Shown in pieces: positions 1 through 10,070 of a stretch of DNA of 35,665 nt. The notes below the pieces were generated by a model, which was not told where the DNA came from, ran no database searches, and was given only the letters and a program-made list of their open reading frames with translations. The DNA is from Nymphaea colorata (Eukaryota > Streptophyta > Magnoliopsida > Nymphaeales > Nymphaeaceae), in contig NW_022204668.1 in assembly GCF_008831285.2 (NCBI RefSeq), forward strand, positions 1 through 35,665, written 5' to 3'. The first letter of the stretch is position 1, and each line of letters opens with the position of its first letter. The translations under genes and the position numbers were made by a program.

Positions 1-106
1 CCCAACCCCAACCCCAACCCCAACCCCAACCCCAACCCCAACCCCAACCCCAACCCCAACCCCAACCCCAACCCCAACCCCAACCCCAACCCAACCCCAA
101 CCCCAA
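1..106. repeat. Macronuclear telomere, C4A2 repeat
   Basis: About 17 tandem CCCCAA units, the C-rich strand reading inward from the end, as expected of a left chromosome end. One unit at 90-94 is a short CCCAA variant; the rest are regular. C4A2 is the oligohymenophorean telomere type (Tetrahymena-like), unlike the C4A4 of spirotrichs. The window therefore begins at a real chromosome end. Confidence 0.97.
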
Positions 107-200
107 TCATCCCATCGTCCATCATATATTTGATCTGATATATATTGAATGTTGTAACTAATGATGTTATCTAGTATATTTATTATTAAAGACAATAAAG
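107..200. promoter_or_regulatory. Minimal subtelomere and leader of the first gene
   Basis: This AT-rich stretch of 94 bp is all that separates the telomere from the first start codon. No subtelomeric repeat is visible. It must hold the promoter and 5' leader of the gene starting at 201. No specific promoter motif was recognised. Confidence 0.5.
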
Positions 201-1691
201 ATGCTGGGCAGGGACCGCCAAGCCGACGAAAAGCAACTCTAGGCCGACCTCGACGCCCTCATGCGCCACATGCGCACCACCGAGGACTATTTCCTCACCC
301 TCACCAACCACATCCACCAACTCATACACCCCCCAGAAACCTCCCTCTTCGCCAACGAACACGTCCTCCTCCACAGAAACACCACCCTCAAAATACGCAA
401 CGAGTATCACGAAATCGAACAATATTACTCCACCGTTGTGCAGAGGTGGGCCAGTAGCGATATGGAGGGCGGAGAAGTATTGCTCAAGAGAGTCACCTAC
501 CGCATCCTGGAGATATTTTTCAACTCCATCAGCGCCACCAATAACAAAGTTCCACAGGTTTTGCAGGAATACCTACGCCTGAAAATGGCATGCCAAAAAG
601 TTCTCCAGGATGACAGCATCCACAAACCCTACCAACTCATCAAAACAGTCACCGATTACGAGTTCAAAAAGCTAAGGAAGCACATCTAGTTGTTGAGTTA
701 GCTCACCAACCATTTGTAGAATGGAGATCTAGACAGTTTTTCCAAGTCTGAGCTGGCTAATTTCATGGAGAATAGACCGTCCAATCGCGATATCACCTGC
801 AGCACACGGTCACCCTTCTACAGCACCTTCAAGATCGGCAAGATCAGGAAGGAAAAACAGGCATCCAAACCCTAAATTCCCATGCCTCCCAGCGACAAGA
901 TGAAGGCGGTTTCGTTCAAAAAGGCAAAGGTGGTCTACGACTGCCTCAAGGACGTTATGGAGATCAACAGAGCATAATTCATTGACGATTTCAGCAGTCA
1001 CTGCTAGGCGACCAGATAGATCCTCTTCCGTTAGATTTTGGGCAGGAACAAGGCAAACCATGCTGCGATCATTGATTTCGCATCGAAGAAGCGAAGGATG
1101 CAGCACAAGATGAAGAATAAGGCCATCAACGAAGGGTCCTAAGGAGAGAGCGAAAACCAACAGCCAGACTAGACCAAATCCTTCACCGCCACTCGCAAAA
1201 ATCTACTCCTCAAATTGAAAGTCACTGACAAGCCCTCCAGAGCCCTCCCCTCCTAGCTGTTCAGAAAAACCTCCAAATTCGATGATGTGCGTTCGCGCAT
1301 GAAGAGCTACAACCGCGAAAGAGCCCTATAGGAGTAAAGAGCAGGCAAAGCCACTGAAGCACTGCTGAACCAGAACGAAGAAGAGACAATCTAGGTGGCA
1401 TAGTGCAACCACTCCATTCCTCTCGAGGAAAGACTGCCGATCCTCAACAAACGAGCCCATTCAGTAGACCAAAACTACAAATTAATATAGGCGGAAACTC
1501 CCCAAGTGCGCACCTTATCCAATTCCCTAAAGATCAACGAATAGCTAAAACTGAAAGGAAAGGGGGAAAAGGTGGAGATGCTGCCGGCGAAGATAAAGCT
1601 GTAGTTAAAATCCTTCAACGCCGTCACTTCCCTGTAGGTGAACAAGAAGCTGGGAAAGGTGGGTGAGTTCAGCAAGTATTTGTACTTCTGA
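201..1691 (+). CDS. Predicted coiled-coil protein next to the telomere, function unknown
   Basis: A single exon of 497 codons from ATG 201 to TGA 1689-1691, open only if UAA/UAG are sense; about two dozen occur in frame. The N-terminal third (residues 1-180) is charged and helical, starting MLGRDRQADEKQLEADL, and looks like a helical bundle or coiled coil. The middle and C-terminal parts are basic, rich in Lys, Arg and Ser, with low-complexity Glu/Lys runs. No signal peptide, membrane segment or known domain was recognised. The start is the first ATG in frame after the telomere, and GC-rich coding composition begins there. Its neighbour on the right is convergent, with its stop 45 bp away. 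No function is proposed. Confidence 0.8.
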
Positions 1692-1736
1692 TGATCTTAA
1701 TATTATGTGGGAATAAGTTATTATGAATGCGGGTGA

Positions 1737-2260
1737 TCACTTGGTGTAGAACTTGCCCAGGTAGTTCCTGGAGAAGCCCGGATTGGCGACGCGCTCGTGG
1801 TAATCGTTGTAGATGTGCTAGTGGCGGATGATGCCAGGGAACTTGGTCTTTTGCAGCTATCTTCCAGTCAGAAGGCCGATCTTCTCCAACTCCTGCATGC
1901 CGGCCACCAGCTGGCTCGACCTGTCGATGGCGTCGGCGTCAGGACGCAGCGACTTTATCATCGATCGCTGCAGGTTGGGCTGCTTTCCCCTCTCTTGCAA
2001 GAGATCCTCGAGACCACGGCTGTTGCTGTGGTAAGCTATGTTCGATCTGTTTCTGAACTGTCCAGAGTGGGTGGATATAGAGTTGTTTCTGGTGCGCCAT
2101 GAGATGCCTGTTGCTCCAACTAAATAATTTGATCCTTACGATCATTGAGTTGTCTGTGGCACGAGTCTGAGGCGGGGACTGGTTTTTCGTAGGAGAGAGG
2201 TGCGCGCCAGAGCGAGGAGTGCCTCAGCCTGATCTGCTCTCCGCAATTTTCGGGGTTCAT
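1737..2260 (-). CDS. Small conserved-looking protein, one 20-nt intron
   Basis: Two exons on the minus strand (2260-2140 and 2119-1737) joined across a 20-nt GTA..TAG intron at 2120-2139 give 168 codons ending in TGA. Without splicing the frame hits TGA early, so the intron is required. The N-terminal half is Asn/Ser/Arg-rich and probably disordered. The C-terminal half is denser, with a short helical stretch (QLVAGMQELEKIGLL) and an aromatic, basic tail ending GKFYTK. Two UAG codons lie in the C-terminal half. It is divergent from the PI4K-like gene, with 162 bp between start codons. The size and tail are compatible with a small axonemal or microtubule-associated protein, but that is a guess and no family was recognised. 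Confidence 0.7.
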
Positions 2261-2422
2261 GCTTCTAATAAATTTATTTTATACGATGAATATAACACGC
2301 CAGCCACTTGACAACCGGGCGACAGATATCCCCCGCAAATCACCCACTTTTGCTTTGAGTTATGAACGGGGAAGGGAGGACAGGGCGGGGAGTCTTTGGA
2401 GAGGTTTGGTTGTTGTATAATA
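2261..2422. promoter_or_regulatory. Divergent intergenic region (162 bp)
   Basis: This lies between two start codons facing away from each other, so it must carry both promoters. AT-rich patches sit next to each start. No named motif was identified. Confidence 0.4.
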
Positions 2423-3895
2423 ATGTCGAGCAGTAGCAGTTGGCAAGTGCTCAAGACCATCCCCGAACAGTCAGATTTCGAGAAGTCTCTCGACCTGATG
2501 ACCCCGCAGCAAGTCGAACTCAACATCTGCGAGATCAGGTACCGAATGCCTTAGCTAGCCTGCTGGCTCTAGTCAACGAGAAAATGATGAAGTGGCTGGT
2601 CGACGCGATGGCCAATCACAAGTTCTACCTAAAGGTAACCTTCCTGCGAATTAGCATCGCTACGTGCTTTAGAGTCTGCTGAACGGCAAAGTGACGGCCA
2701 CCATGAAGAGCAGCCTCACTTTTGCCACCAGCAAGTTCGACGAACAATTCGTGAACGGCATGCCGACCGACGCCGAAAGCGAAGAGCTGAAGAAGTCGCT
2801 GAGCAAGCAGAGACGACTCAACTTCGCCATATAGAAAGAGGAAATCATCGGACGGTTGCATTAGCTGTCCGAAGCCATCTTTCGAGTGGAGGGCGACGAG
2901 GAGAAGCGCGCCTGCTTCGAGGAACGCATCACAGAAATCAATAGCCTGCTGACCAAGAAGGAGGAAGAGTCGGACAGCGAATCGGAAGGGGAGGAGGGGA
3001 AGACGAAGGGATTGTATATTTGCGCTGGGAATACTCTGAGGAAGATATCGGCGATCGACCTCAAGGGCAGCTACTACATCAAGACAAAAAATAGACACCC
3101 GCTCGTCCTGGACTTCAAGTTCGCACGATACATCTATAAACACGATGACCAGCTCGCCCACTAAGTCATCGCCATGGAGCTCATCACCTACATCAACGCC
3201 ATCCTCGGCAAGGACTACATTCAGGCATACGAAATCCTCCCGTAGAAGGTCGGAGCCTTCTATGAGTTCGTGGAACGCAGCAGGACAGTCCATGAGATAA
3301 AGGCAGCCTCAGAGGGCAACAGTCTGCTCCCTTACTTCACCGACCTCTTCTAACAGCACTCCATGTAGTCCGTCCTCACCCGCTTCGCATAATCATACTC
3401 TGGCTTCTGCCTCATCCAGTATCTGCTCAACCTGAAGGATCGCAACAACGCAAACATCATGGTGCGTGATGATGGAACCATCTTCCACATCGACCTGGCA
3501 TTCATCTTTTAGTCAGGCCCCGGAGGCATCAACTTCGAAAGCGCTCCCTTCAAGATGACCAAAGAGTTCGTCAAGGTTTTGGGCGGCTTTGAATCTGACT
3601 ATTTCCGTAAATTTTAGGCACTCCTGGTGCAGCACTTCACCAAGGTCTTCGAATGCAAGCAGGAATTCCTGTGGAAGATAAAGATCCTATCGTGCAGGGA
3701 CAAGGAGATCCGCTGTTTCAGCGGTTTTAACTTCAACGATTTCGCCAAGAAGATACCGAGCAAGTTGTAAAAGGTACAATGCTATCTACAAAGGTGAAGC
3801 AATTCGTGGAGGACCTGATCGACAAGTCATACGACAGTTGGAAGACGACAAAATATGACGATTACCAGTTCAAGAAGAACAACATCCTTAGGTGA
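2423..3895 (+). CDS. Divergent type III phosphatidylinositol 4-kinase-like protein
   Basis: Four exons: 2423-2538, 2559-2634, 2655-3773 and 3794-3895. The three introns are each 20 nt (GTA..AG), giving 471 codons. The C-terminal half (residues about 205-470) is a PI3/PI4-kinase catalytic domain: the DDQLAHE segment, FCLIQYLLNLKDR, HIDLAFIFESGPGG, FKMTKEFVKVLGG and the PI4K-type end YDDYQFKKNNIL. PI4Ks phosphorylate PtdIns at D4 on Golgi or plasma membranes. Two key motifs are altered. The catalytic loop, usually DRHNGN, reads DRNNAN (3438-3455), and the DFG-like motif reads DLA (3492-3500). The protein is short for the family, with only a helical region plus an acidic Glu/Ser insert before the kinase. 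It may be weakly active or a pseudokinase. The in-frame UAG at 3510 falls where PI4KA has Glu. Confidence 0.8.
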
Positions 3896-4004
3896 TCTCT
3901 CCTACCTACCACCCCACTCCATTTATTCATCTTTATTCCACCATCCCATCTCTATTGCATCATCGACTGCCCTCTCCTGCGACGGTTACCGCTATATGAT
4001 TTGA

Positions 4005-5803
4005 ATGATGAAGGTCAAGAGCAGGAGCAGGGAACTCAGAGAGTCCGCAGAAGTGCTATCCAGGTATGCGATCAATAGGAGAAGCGCCAGCAAAGAGAAT
4101 CGGCTTGTCCAGACTGCTGATCATCGCAATTATTCCAATTAGTATCTTCCCCATGCGCACCATTTTGATCATCACACGAGAACTCGCGACTTCTCCAGTG
4201 CCAAAAACTGCAGAAAATAATCACAAAAACCAATAGAAATATAGCATCACCCACAGGCCCTCCGTTCTCCCTACTAACACCGCCGTCCGCATTCCTCCAA
4301 AAACTTTATCGGCTGCAAACTCAGAAAAAAACTGCAAAAGTACCTTCTCTTCCTTTCCCTGATCAACTACAGTCTGCGCATCAGCTACCAACGTCCAGAA
4401 TCCAACAGGTACCGCGTATACGTAGGAAAGGGAAACAATTCAAAACTGGTCAAGAGTCTGTTCGCCAGCAGGTTCTGGTGGCAGCTTACTGACCAATAGT
4501 CCGAAGCACAACTTGTCTGGTACCATTTTCACCACTTAGGACGCAGAGATCGCGGAAGAAAGTGTTTCGGATCATGGACGAGACTGATCTATTGCAATAA
4601 TAACAGAGAGAAGTGGCCATGGAGGTGGCGGTTGGCCGGAAAGCCAAGGGGAAAAGAGAAAAGCGGAGCTTTTGTGAGTAGTTTTAGAGCATTTTATGCG
4701 AAAAGGATAGGCAGGCGGTCAGGGGGGAATGCGGACGTGAAAACTTCTAGGAAGAGCTACGAGGATGGCTGAGGCGGTGGAAGCAATAAAGAAGAAAGGC
4801 GGTAAGAGTCACACACAATCACATAGAAAACCACAGGCTATTGACTAACAAGAAGAGTTTATTCTTCAATTTTAAGCAATTTTGTGAGTAGCAGCACGAT
4901 GACATCTTCAAGTACGTTCCACTTACCTTCCATATACGGACAGCTGATGAGAAGGAATACGCATAGTTGCTAAGATATTAGGAGAGTGAACTGAAGAAGG
5001 AGAAAGAGAAGCTGATGTGGATCGTGAAACCAGGATAAAACTCTAACAGGGGGTGCGGGATCGAGGTGTGCAAAAAGGTAGAGCAGGTGAGAAAGCATAT
5101 CTAAAAATGTTTGGTGAAGCACCCTGAGCGCACATTCATCGTTCAGAAGTACATATCTCCCTACCTCTTCCACAGGCGGAAATTCGACATCCGCTGTTTT
5201 GTCTTGGTGACAGCTACCCCCCTAGTTTCAGCCTACTTTTACCCCTGCGGATACCTACGCACCTCCAGCTTCGAGTTCTCCCTCAAGAACTGCAGCAATA
5301 AATACATCCACCTCACCAACGACGCCATCCAGAAGAAGGCCAGCGAGTACAGCAAGTACGAGAGCGGAAACAAGATCACTTTCGAGGCTTTTCAGAAGTA
5401 TCTTGACCTCTTCCATCCGCATCCCCATCCTCCCAGCTTTCTCACCCACATCCTACCCCAGATCAAACAGCTGGTTGCCCTTTCCATCAAATCCGCCCGC
5501 AATTTCCACAACAGCACTAAGGAGCACACCTTTGAGATCATGGGATACGATTTCATGCTGGACGAGGATCTGCATCCCTGGCTCATCTAAATCAACACAA
5601 ACCCCTGCCTGTAGACCAACTGTGAGGTGCTTCAGGCCATCATCCCAGCCATGCTGGAAAACGCAATCAAGATCGCTGTGGATCCAGTGTTCAAACCGCC
5701 CAAAATGGACGAATGGTCATTGAAAGAGCTCTTAGGTTGCCCGTAGCCTCTCCTGTAAGGAAACAAATTCTAGCTTATCTATAGCCAATTGCACGACTGC
5801 TGA
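4005..5803 (+). CDS. Tubulin tyrosine ligase-like (TTLL) enzyme
   Basis: Exons 4005-4519 and 4540-5803 with one 20-nt intron give 593 codons. TTLL enzymes ligate Glu, Gly or Tyr to tubulin tails with ATP, mainly on cilia and cortical microtubules. Motifs in order: GKGNNS and RFWWQL (about residues 140-160); LVWTQ, restored exactly by the splice; NHIENHRLLTNKK; FKYVPLTFHI; IVKPGENSNRGCGI (ATP binding); the KFDIRCFVL core strand; KYIHLTNDA; and the Mg/ATP site LIEINTNPCLETN. The Glu of KPGE (UAA, 5036-5038) and of LIE (UAA, 5588-5590) are encoded by reassigned codons. The first 120 residues are basic, His/Ser-rich and probably disordered. Whether it is a glutamylase or a glycylase cannot be told. 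ATG 4005 is doubled and preceded by AT-rich DNA. Confidence 0.9.
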
Positions 5804-5901
5804 TTTTTTAATCCATCTTTATGGCTATACCGGGGGTTATGAAGTTCTATTTGAGCGTATCATGCTGGCTGCTGTATAATTTAAAAAAATTTCAAATAAT
5901 A

Positions 5902-7147
5902 ATGATGGAGATTGAAGTTGCGGGCGACCTAAGCCCCAAGCAGGAAGCGCGCCAGGAGGAGGAAAACCTCTACAACCGCCTCCAGGAGCTCAACAAGTAT
6001 CTCGAGTTCCTCAACATCCAGGAAGAGTACATCAAGGAGGACCAGATCAAGCTCAAGCGGTAAGCATCCCATAACCAAGTGAGGAACTGCGATCTAAGGA
6101 AGAACTCAAACGCATCCAGGCAGTCCCTCTGGTGGTGGGCCACTTCGTGGAAATGATCGACGAAAACCATGGGCTGGTGACCTCTACCGGCGGAACCAAC
6201 TACTACGTGCGCGTGCTGTCGACCATCGACCGCGAAAAGCTGAAGACCTCCACCAGCATCGCCATGCACAGGCACAGCTACTCAGTCGTCGATATCCTCC
6301 CCTCCGAGTCCGACGCCGCCATCCAGATGATGCAAGTCCAGGAAAAACCAGACGTCACCTTCGCAGACATCGGAGGATGCGACATGCAGAAACAGGAACT
6401 TAGAGAGGCCGTCGAACTACCGCTTACCTACCCTGAACTCTACAGCCAGATCGGTATCGACCCACCCAAGGGTGTGCTGCTGTATGGTCCGCCCGGAACA
6501 GGCAAGACGATGATGGCGAAGGCGGTTGCCAACATCACAACTGCCACTTTCATCCGAGTGGTCGGCTCGGAGTTCGTGCAAAAGTATCTGGGAGAGGGCC
6601 CGCGCATGGTGCGAGACGTCTTCAAAATGGCCAAGGAGAACTCGCCCTCCATTGTCTTCATCGATTAAGTCGACTCCATCGCCACCAAGTAGCCATCCTT
6701 TTACTTAGGCGCTTCGACGCGCAGACTGGAGCTGATAGGGAGGTGCAGAGAGTCCTGATCGAGCTGCTGAACCAGATGGACGGCTTCGAGCAGAACGTCA
6801 ACGTCAAGGTCATCATGTCCACCAACCGCGCCGATACTCTCGACCCCGCCCTGCTGCGGCCCGGCCGTCTCGACAGGAAGATAGAATTCCCGCTTCCCGA
6901 CCGCCGCCAGAAGCGTCTCATCTTCCAGACAGTCACTTCCAAGATGAACCTTTCCGAAGATGTTGATCTCGAGCAGTACGTGAGCAGGCCGGACCAGATC
7001 AGCGCTGCCGATATTGCCAGTATTTGTCAGGAGGCGGGCATGAAGGCAGTCCGCAAGAATAGATACGTTATCACTCAGCAAGACTTCGACAAGGCCTACA
7101 AGACGGTCGTTCGCAGGACTCAGAAGGATTTCAACTTCTACAAATGA
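5902..7147 (+). CDS. RPT3: 26S proteasome regulatory ATPase Rpt3
   Basis: Exons 5902-6059, 6080-6688 and 6709-7147 with two 20-nt introns give 402 codons (human PSMC4 has 418). It is one of six AAA ATPases in the base ring that unfolds ubiquitinated proteins. An N-terminal coiled coil (residues about 15-65) is followed by the OB domain. Walker A is GPPGTGKT, and Walker B is VFID-E-VDSIA, where the catalytic Glu is a UAA codon (6666-6668). The second intron restores [17 protein letters not shown] exactly. Arginine fingers ([11 protein letters not shown]) and the tail FNFYK follow; the FYK end is typical of Rpt3. The start was taken as the first of two adjacent ATGs (5902 or 5905). A frame-consistent ATG at 5821 would add an extension unlike the family. 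Confidence 0.95.
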
Positions 7148-7461
7148 TGTATCGTTCAATCATTCATTGCCTTTACGCTCTTGCAATTTTCCCCGACCAC
7201 CATTACCCACTTCTCTCCTTTGGACTGATGATAAATGGAATGGGGCATATATTTTTATTCGCAATAAAAAGGAGCATAACATTTGAAGAAACTGCCAAGA
7301 TAATTCTGAAAATATAATAAATAATAAGATAGGTTTATGTTTGAATTAAATAAAAAGGAGAGATTAGGCTGCGTTAAATGGGAGTGGAAGGGGGTGCGGG
7401 CCTGCGGTTGATGTCCCATTTTTCTCGTAAAGTTAAATAATAATTTGTATTGATTGGTTGT
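7148..7461. other. Intergenic, 314 bp, AT-rich
   Basis: This lies between the Rpt3 stop and the TLDc gene start. It is AT-rich, with several AATAA-like stretches that could serve 3' end formation, then a short G-rich patch around 7379-7408. No gene, RNA or repeat was seen. Confidence 0.5.
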
Positions 7462-8586
7462 ATGAGCAAACCGCTGAAGAGTTGCCCCTAGTGCATATAC
7501 GGCAACCAGTGCCACATGATCTGCGTCTCCTCACAGTGCCGCAAGCCCGCCTTCATCTGCGAGAACGGACTCAAGACCAAGAGCGAATGCGCGCTCTTCC
7601 ACGACAAGTGCGAAAAGATGCTCTGGAGCTAGCTGGAAAACATCATCTGCGAAAACCCCAACACCAAGATCCCCGAGATGTTCATGATGCAGGAGGAAAT
7701 GGAAAACCTCTTCACCAGCCTCATCAAGAAGGTCAAAGATTAACACCACCACTTCAAGAAGTGGATCAGCCACTTCGGGTTCAACACAGACACGCTCAGC
7801 TTCATCAACATGATCAACGACCACAACTACAACAACATCTCAGGAGTCTACATGAACCAGATCCTCTCCGCACTCTTCATGAACGAAGAGAAAACCGTGG
7901 AGACCAACTTTTCCCTTGATGAGTGCCAGAAGACATTGAAACAGCTGGAAAACTCACTCGACCATATCAAGGATCTCTACATCAGCGACTCCAAGAAGGA
8001 CAAGCTTTCCTCTTTCTCCACCACCGTCTCGTCGACTGCCAGCCTCATCCCCGGCCTCAACAGCAGGATCACCGACGACCACGAGTACATTCGGCAGCTC
8101 TTCCCCAAGGACACCCTCAAATCGATGACTCTGCTTTACCGAGCCTCCGAAAACAACTTCTCCGCGCTCTAATTCCACAAAAAATGCGATAACATCACCG
8201 ACACGCTGACACTGGTGGAGACAGAGTACGGAAAGGTGATCGGCGGGTACACTCCGCTGGCGTGGAACTCCAGCAAGAAGCACTGGGCGGCCGATAAGAG
8301 CATGAACTCCTTCATCTTCTCAGTGGACCTCAAGGAAAAGTTCAACCTCAACCTCGCCCAATTCGCAGTGGCCTGCAACCCAGAGAAGGGCCCCATTTTC
8401 GGATGCTGCGACATCTGCATCGTCGACAGCTCCAACATCGAGAAGTCCAACGCTGAGTTCCCCATCAGCTACAACAACTTCAAATACGCCCGCAATCCGC
8501 AGTCCAGCGAGGCATTCACCGGCCACGTGAAGGGCAGATTCACCACCAAGGAATGGGAAGTGTTCAAAGTCGAGTTCCAGCAGTGA
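7462..8586 (+). CDS. Cys-rich zinc-binding and TLDc-domain protein
   Basis: One exon of 375 codons. Residues 8-47 hold a Cys/His cluster (CPEC, CHMIC, CRK, CEN, then C and CEK) resembling a B-box-like zinc module. Residues about 50-190 are helical and probably coiled. Residues about 200-374 form a TLDc domain: LLYRASENNFSALEFHKKCDN, the core GKVIGGYTPLAWNSS, SFIFSVDL, and the typical end WEVFKVEF. TLDc proteins in animals (OXR1, TLDC1/mEAK7) bind V-ATPase or act in oxidative-stress resistance. Ciliates carry many such proteins with an N-terminal zinc module, mostly unstudied. A UAA codon gives the Glu before FHKKCDN. No membrane segment. ATG 7462 directly precedes the Cys cluster. Confidence 0.85.
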
Positions 8587-8657
8587 TTGATCGTGCATTC
8601 TTCCCATCGGGATCATCATCATACTCATAGCTTAATCTGCATCCCCCACCGTGTGGG

Positions 8658-10070
8658 ATGGAGCAGAAACTGATTATAATGAGTGATGAGGAAGTGAGGT
8701 CGGCTACCATGAAGGGAGAAATGGTCGTTGATCCTGTGGCGAATGGACAGGAGAGCGAAAATAAGGAAGAGGCCAGTTGGAGCCTGTTTACTCTCTTCTG
8801 CTATCTCTACTTCGTGCAGGGAGCCATTATCGGACTCATAGGAACCATGCCCTACGTATACCCCTCCCTGCCAGATATCGACACAATGGCCCTCTTCAAC
8901 TCCATCACCCTTCCATACTCCTTCAAGTTCCTCATCGCTCCCCTTCTGGAAAAGTTCAGCAGCGTAGAGTACGGCAAGCGCAAGACCTGGATAGTGATCA
9001 GCCAGCTTTCAGCAGCAGCCATACTGTTGGTTGCCTCTTTTTTCACCGACGAGGGAAGAGCTAAGACCTTTGCCATTCTGTGCTTTGGGATTCAGATTTG
9101 GATGGTGGTGCAAAACATTGCCCTGCATTCGCTTATAGTGAAGTAAATACCAGACCCCCACCAGTCAAGCCTAATACAATCGTTCGCTGAAGTGCTTGGC
9201 ATCCTCTTCGGAGGACTGCTGCTGCTAAAGCTGACCTCAGGATAATTCGCGCGTTCGATCGGACTTAGTGGACCGATCACAAGTCCCCAGGTTATCCTGG
9301 TGGCAGTGGTCATAATTATCTGCTTCCCCGTGGCAGCCATCCACTTCATCTTCAAGTAGCGAGTGCTGGAGTCGTAAAAGAGAGGATCCAAGTTTACCTT
9401 CTGCCAAATCATCAAGAACTATAAGGTATTCCTGGATCCCGCCACGCAGTACTTCCGCTTCTGCATGGTGGTGCTTGTCTACAACCAGGGCCTCAACTTC
9501 TTCAGCTGTCTCTACGACTACAAGCTGGTCGAGGCGGGATTCTCAAGAGACACTTCAAACACCATAGGGAATATAGTGATCATCCCCATCATCGCCCTCA
9601 CCTTCTGCTTCGGAGGCTGGACCAGCTCTCTCGGGGGAAATCGCAACGCCATCATGTTCTGCACGGCAGTGATGGTGGCCATCTGTCTCTACCTTTTACT
9701 GGTCTTCCCCACAGATGTCTTTTCGATCTCTGTGGTTACCTTCGCTTTAGGGCTGCTGGACTCATGGCGTTTCTACAGTTTCGGAGTCTTGATCAACTCC
9801 TTCCCCCTGCATGCACTGTCAGGCATGTTTATCACCGTCTTAGGGAGTTATTTCAACTTTGGACGGCTCACCTTCATCCACACTTTCCTCAGCGGGCGAT
9901 ACGGTTGGAGGACTCTTTCGCTGCTGGGCCTGGGACTGCAGGTGGTGATCGTGGGTTTTACGCCGAAAATGTTTAAATGGATGTAGGGAGGCTAGCTCAG
10001 TCTGCCGAAGGAAATCGAGGAGCAGCAGGAGTCAGGGCGGGGATATCAAGAGATGGATGATATTAATTGA
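8658..10070 (+). CDS. SLC33/AT-1-like acetyl-CoA transporter family membrane protein
   Basis: One exon of 471 codons. After about 40 charged cytosolic residues there are roughly 11-12 hydrophobic segments, as in major-facilitator-type carriers. Family-like landmarks are the first helix pair with FVQGAIIGLIGTMPYVYP, LEKFSSVEYGKRKTW, VVQNIALHSLIVKEIPD (where AT-1 has a DIAVDGW-type helix), the glycine helix VLGILFGGLLLLKLTSGEFA, and a final YGWRTL helix. SLC33A1 imports acetyl-CoA into the ER lumen for protein or ganglioside acetylation. Related PAT families include AmpG-like muropeptide permeases, so the substrate here is inferred only. The frame crosses several UAA/UAG codons, for example at 9144 and 9357. 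ATG 8679 is an alternative start. Confidence 0.75.

Noticed and set aside
2625-3293. 222-residue standard-code frame on the minus strand
   Set aside because: Antisense to the PI4K-like gene, whose motifs and splice sites are clear on the plus strand.
4041-4068. A short GT..AG intron in the first exon of the TTLL gene
   Set aside because: No 20- or 21-nt GT-AG pair with a 3' AG fits here, and the exon reads through without UGA.
4072-4254. 60-residue membrane-like frame on the minus strand
   Set aside because: It overlaps the 5' exon of the TTLL gene, which reads without UGA in the frame that splices into LVWTQ.
6666-6668. Standard ciliate code with UAA/UAG = Gln
   Set aside because: It would place Gln in the Walker B, KPGE, APE and LIE catalytic or structural Glu positions of several essential enzymes at once.
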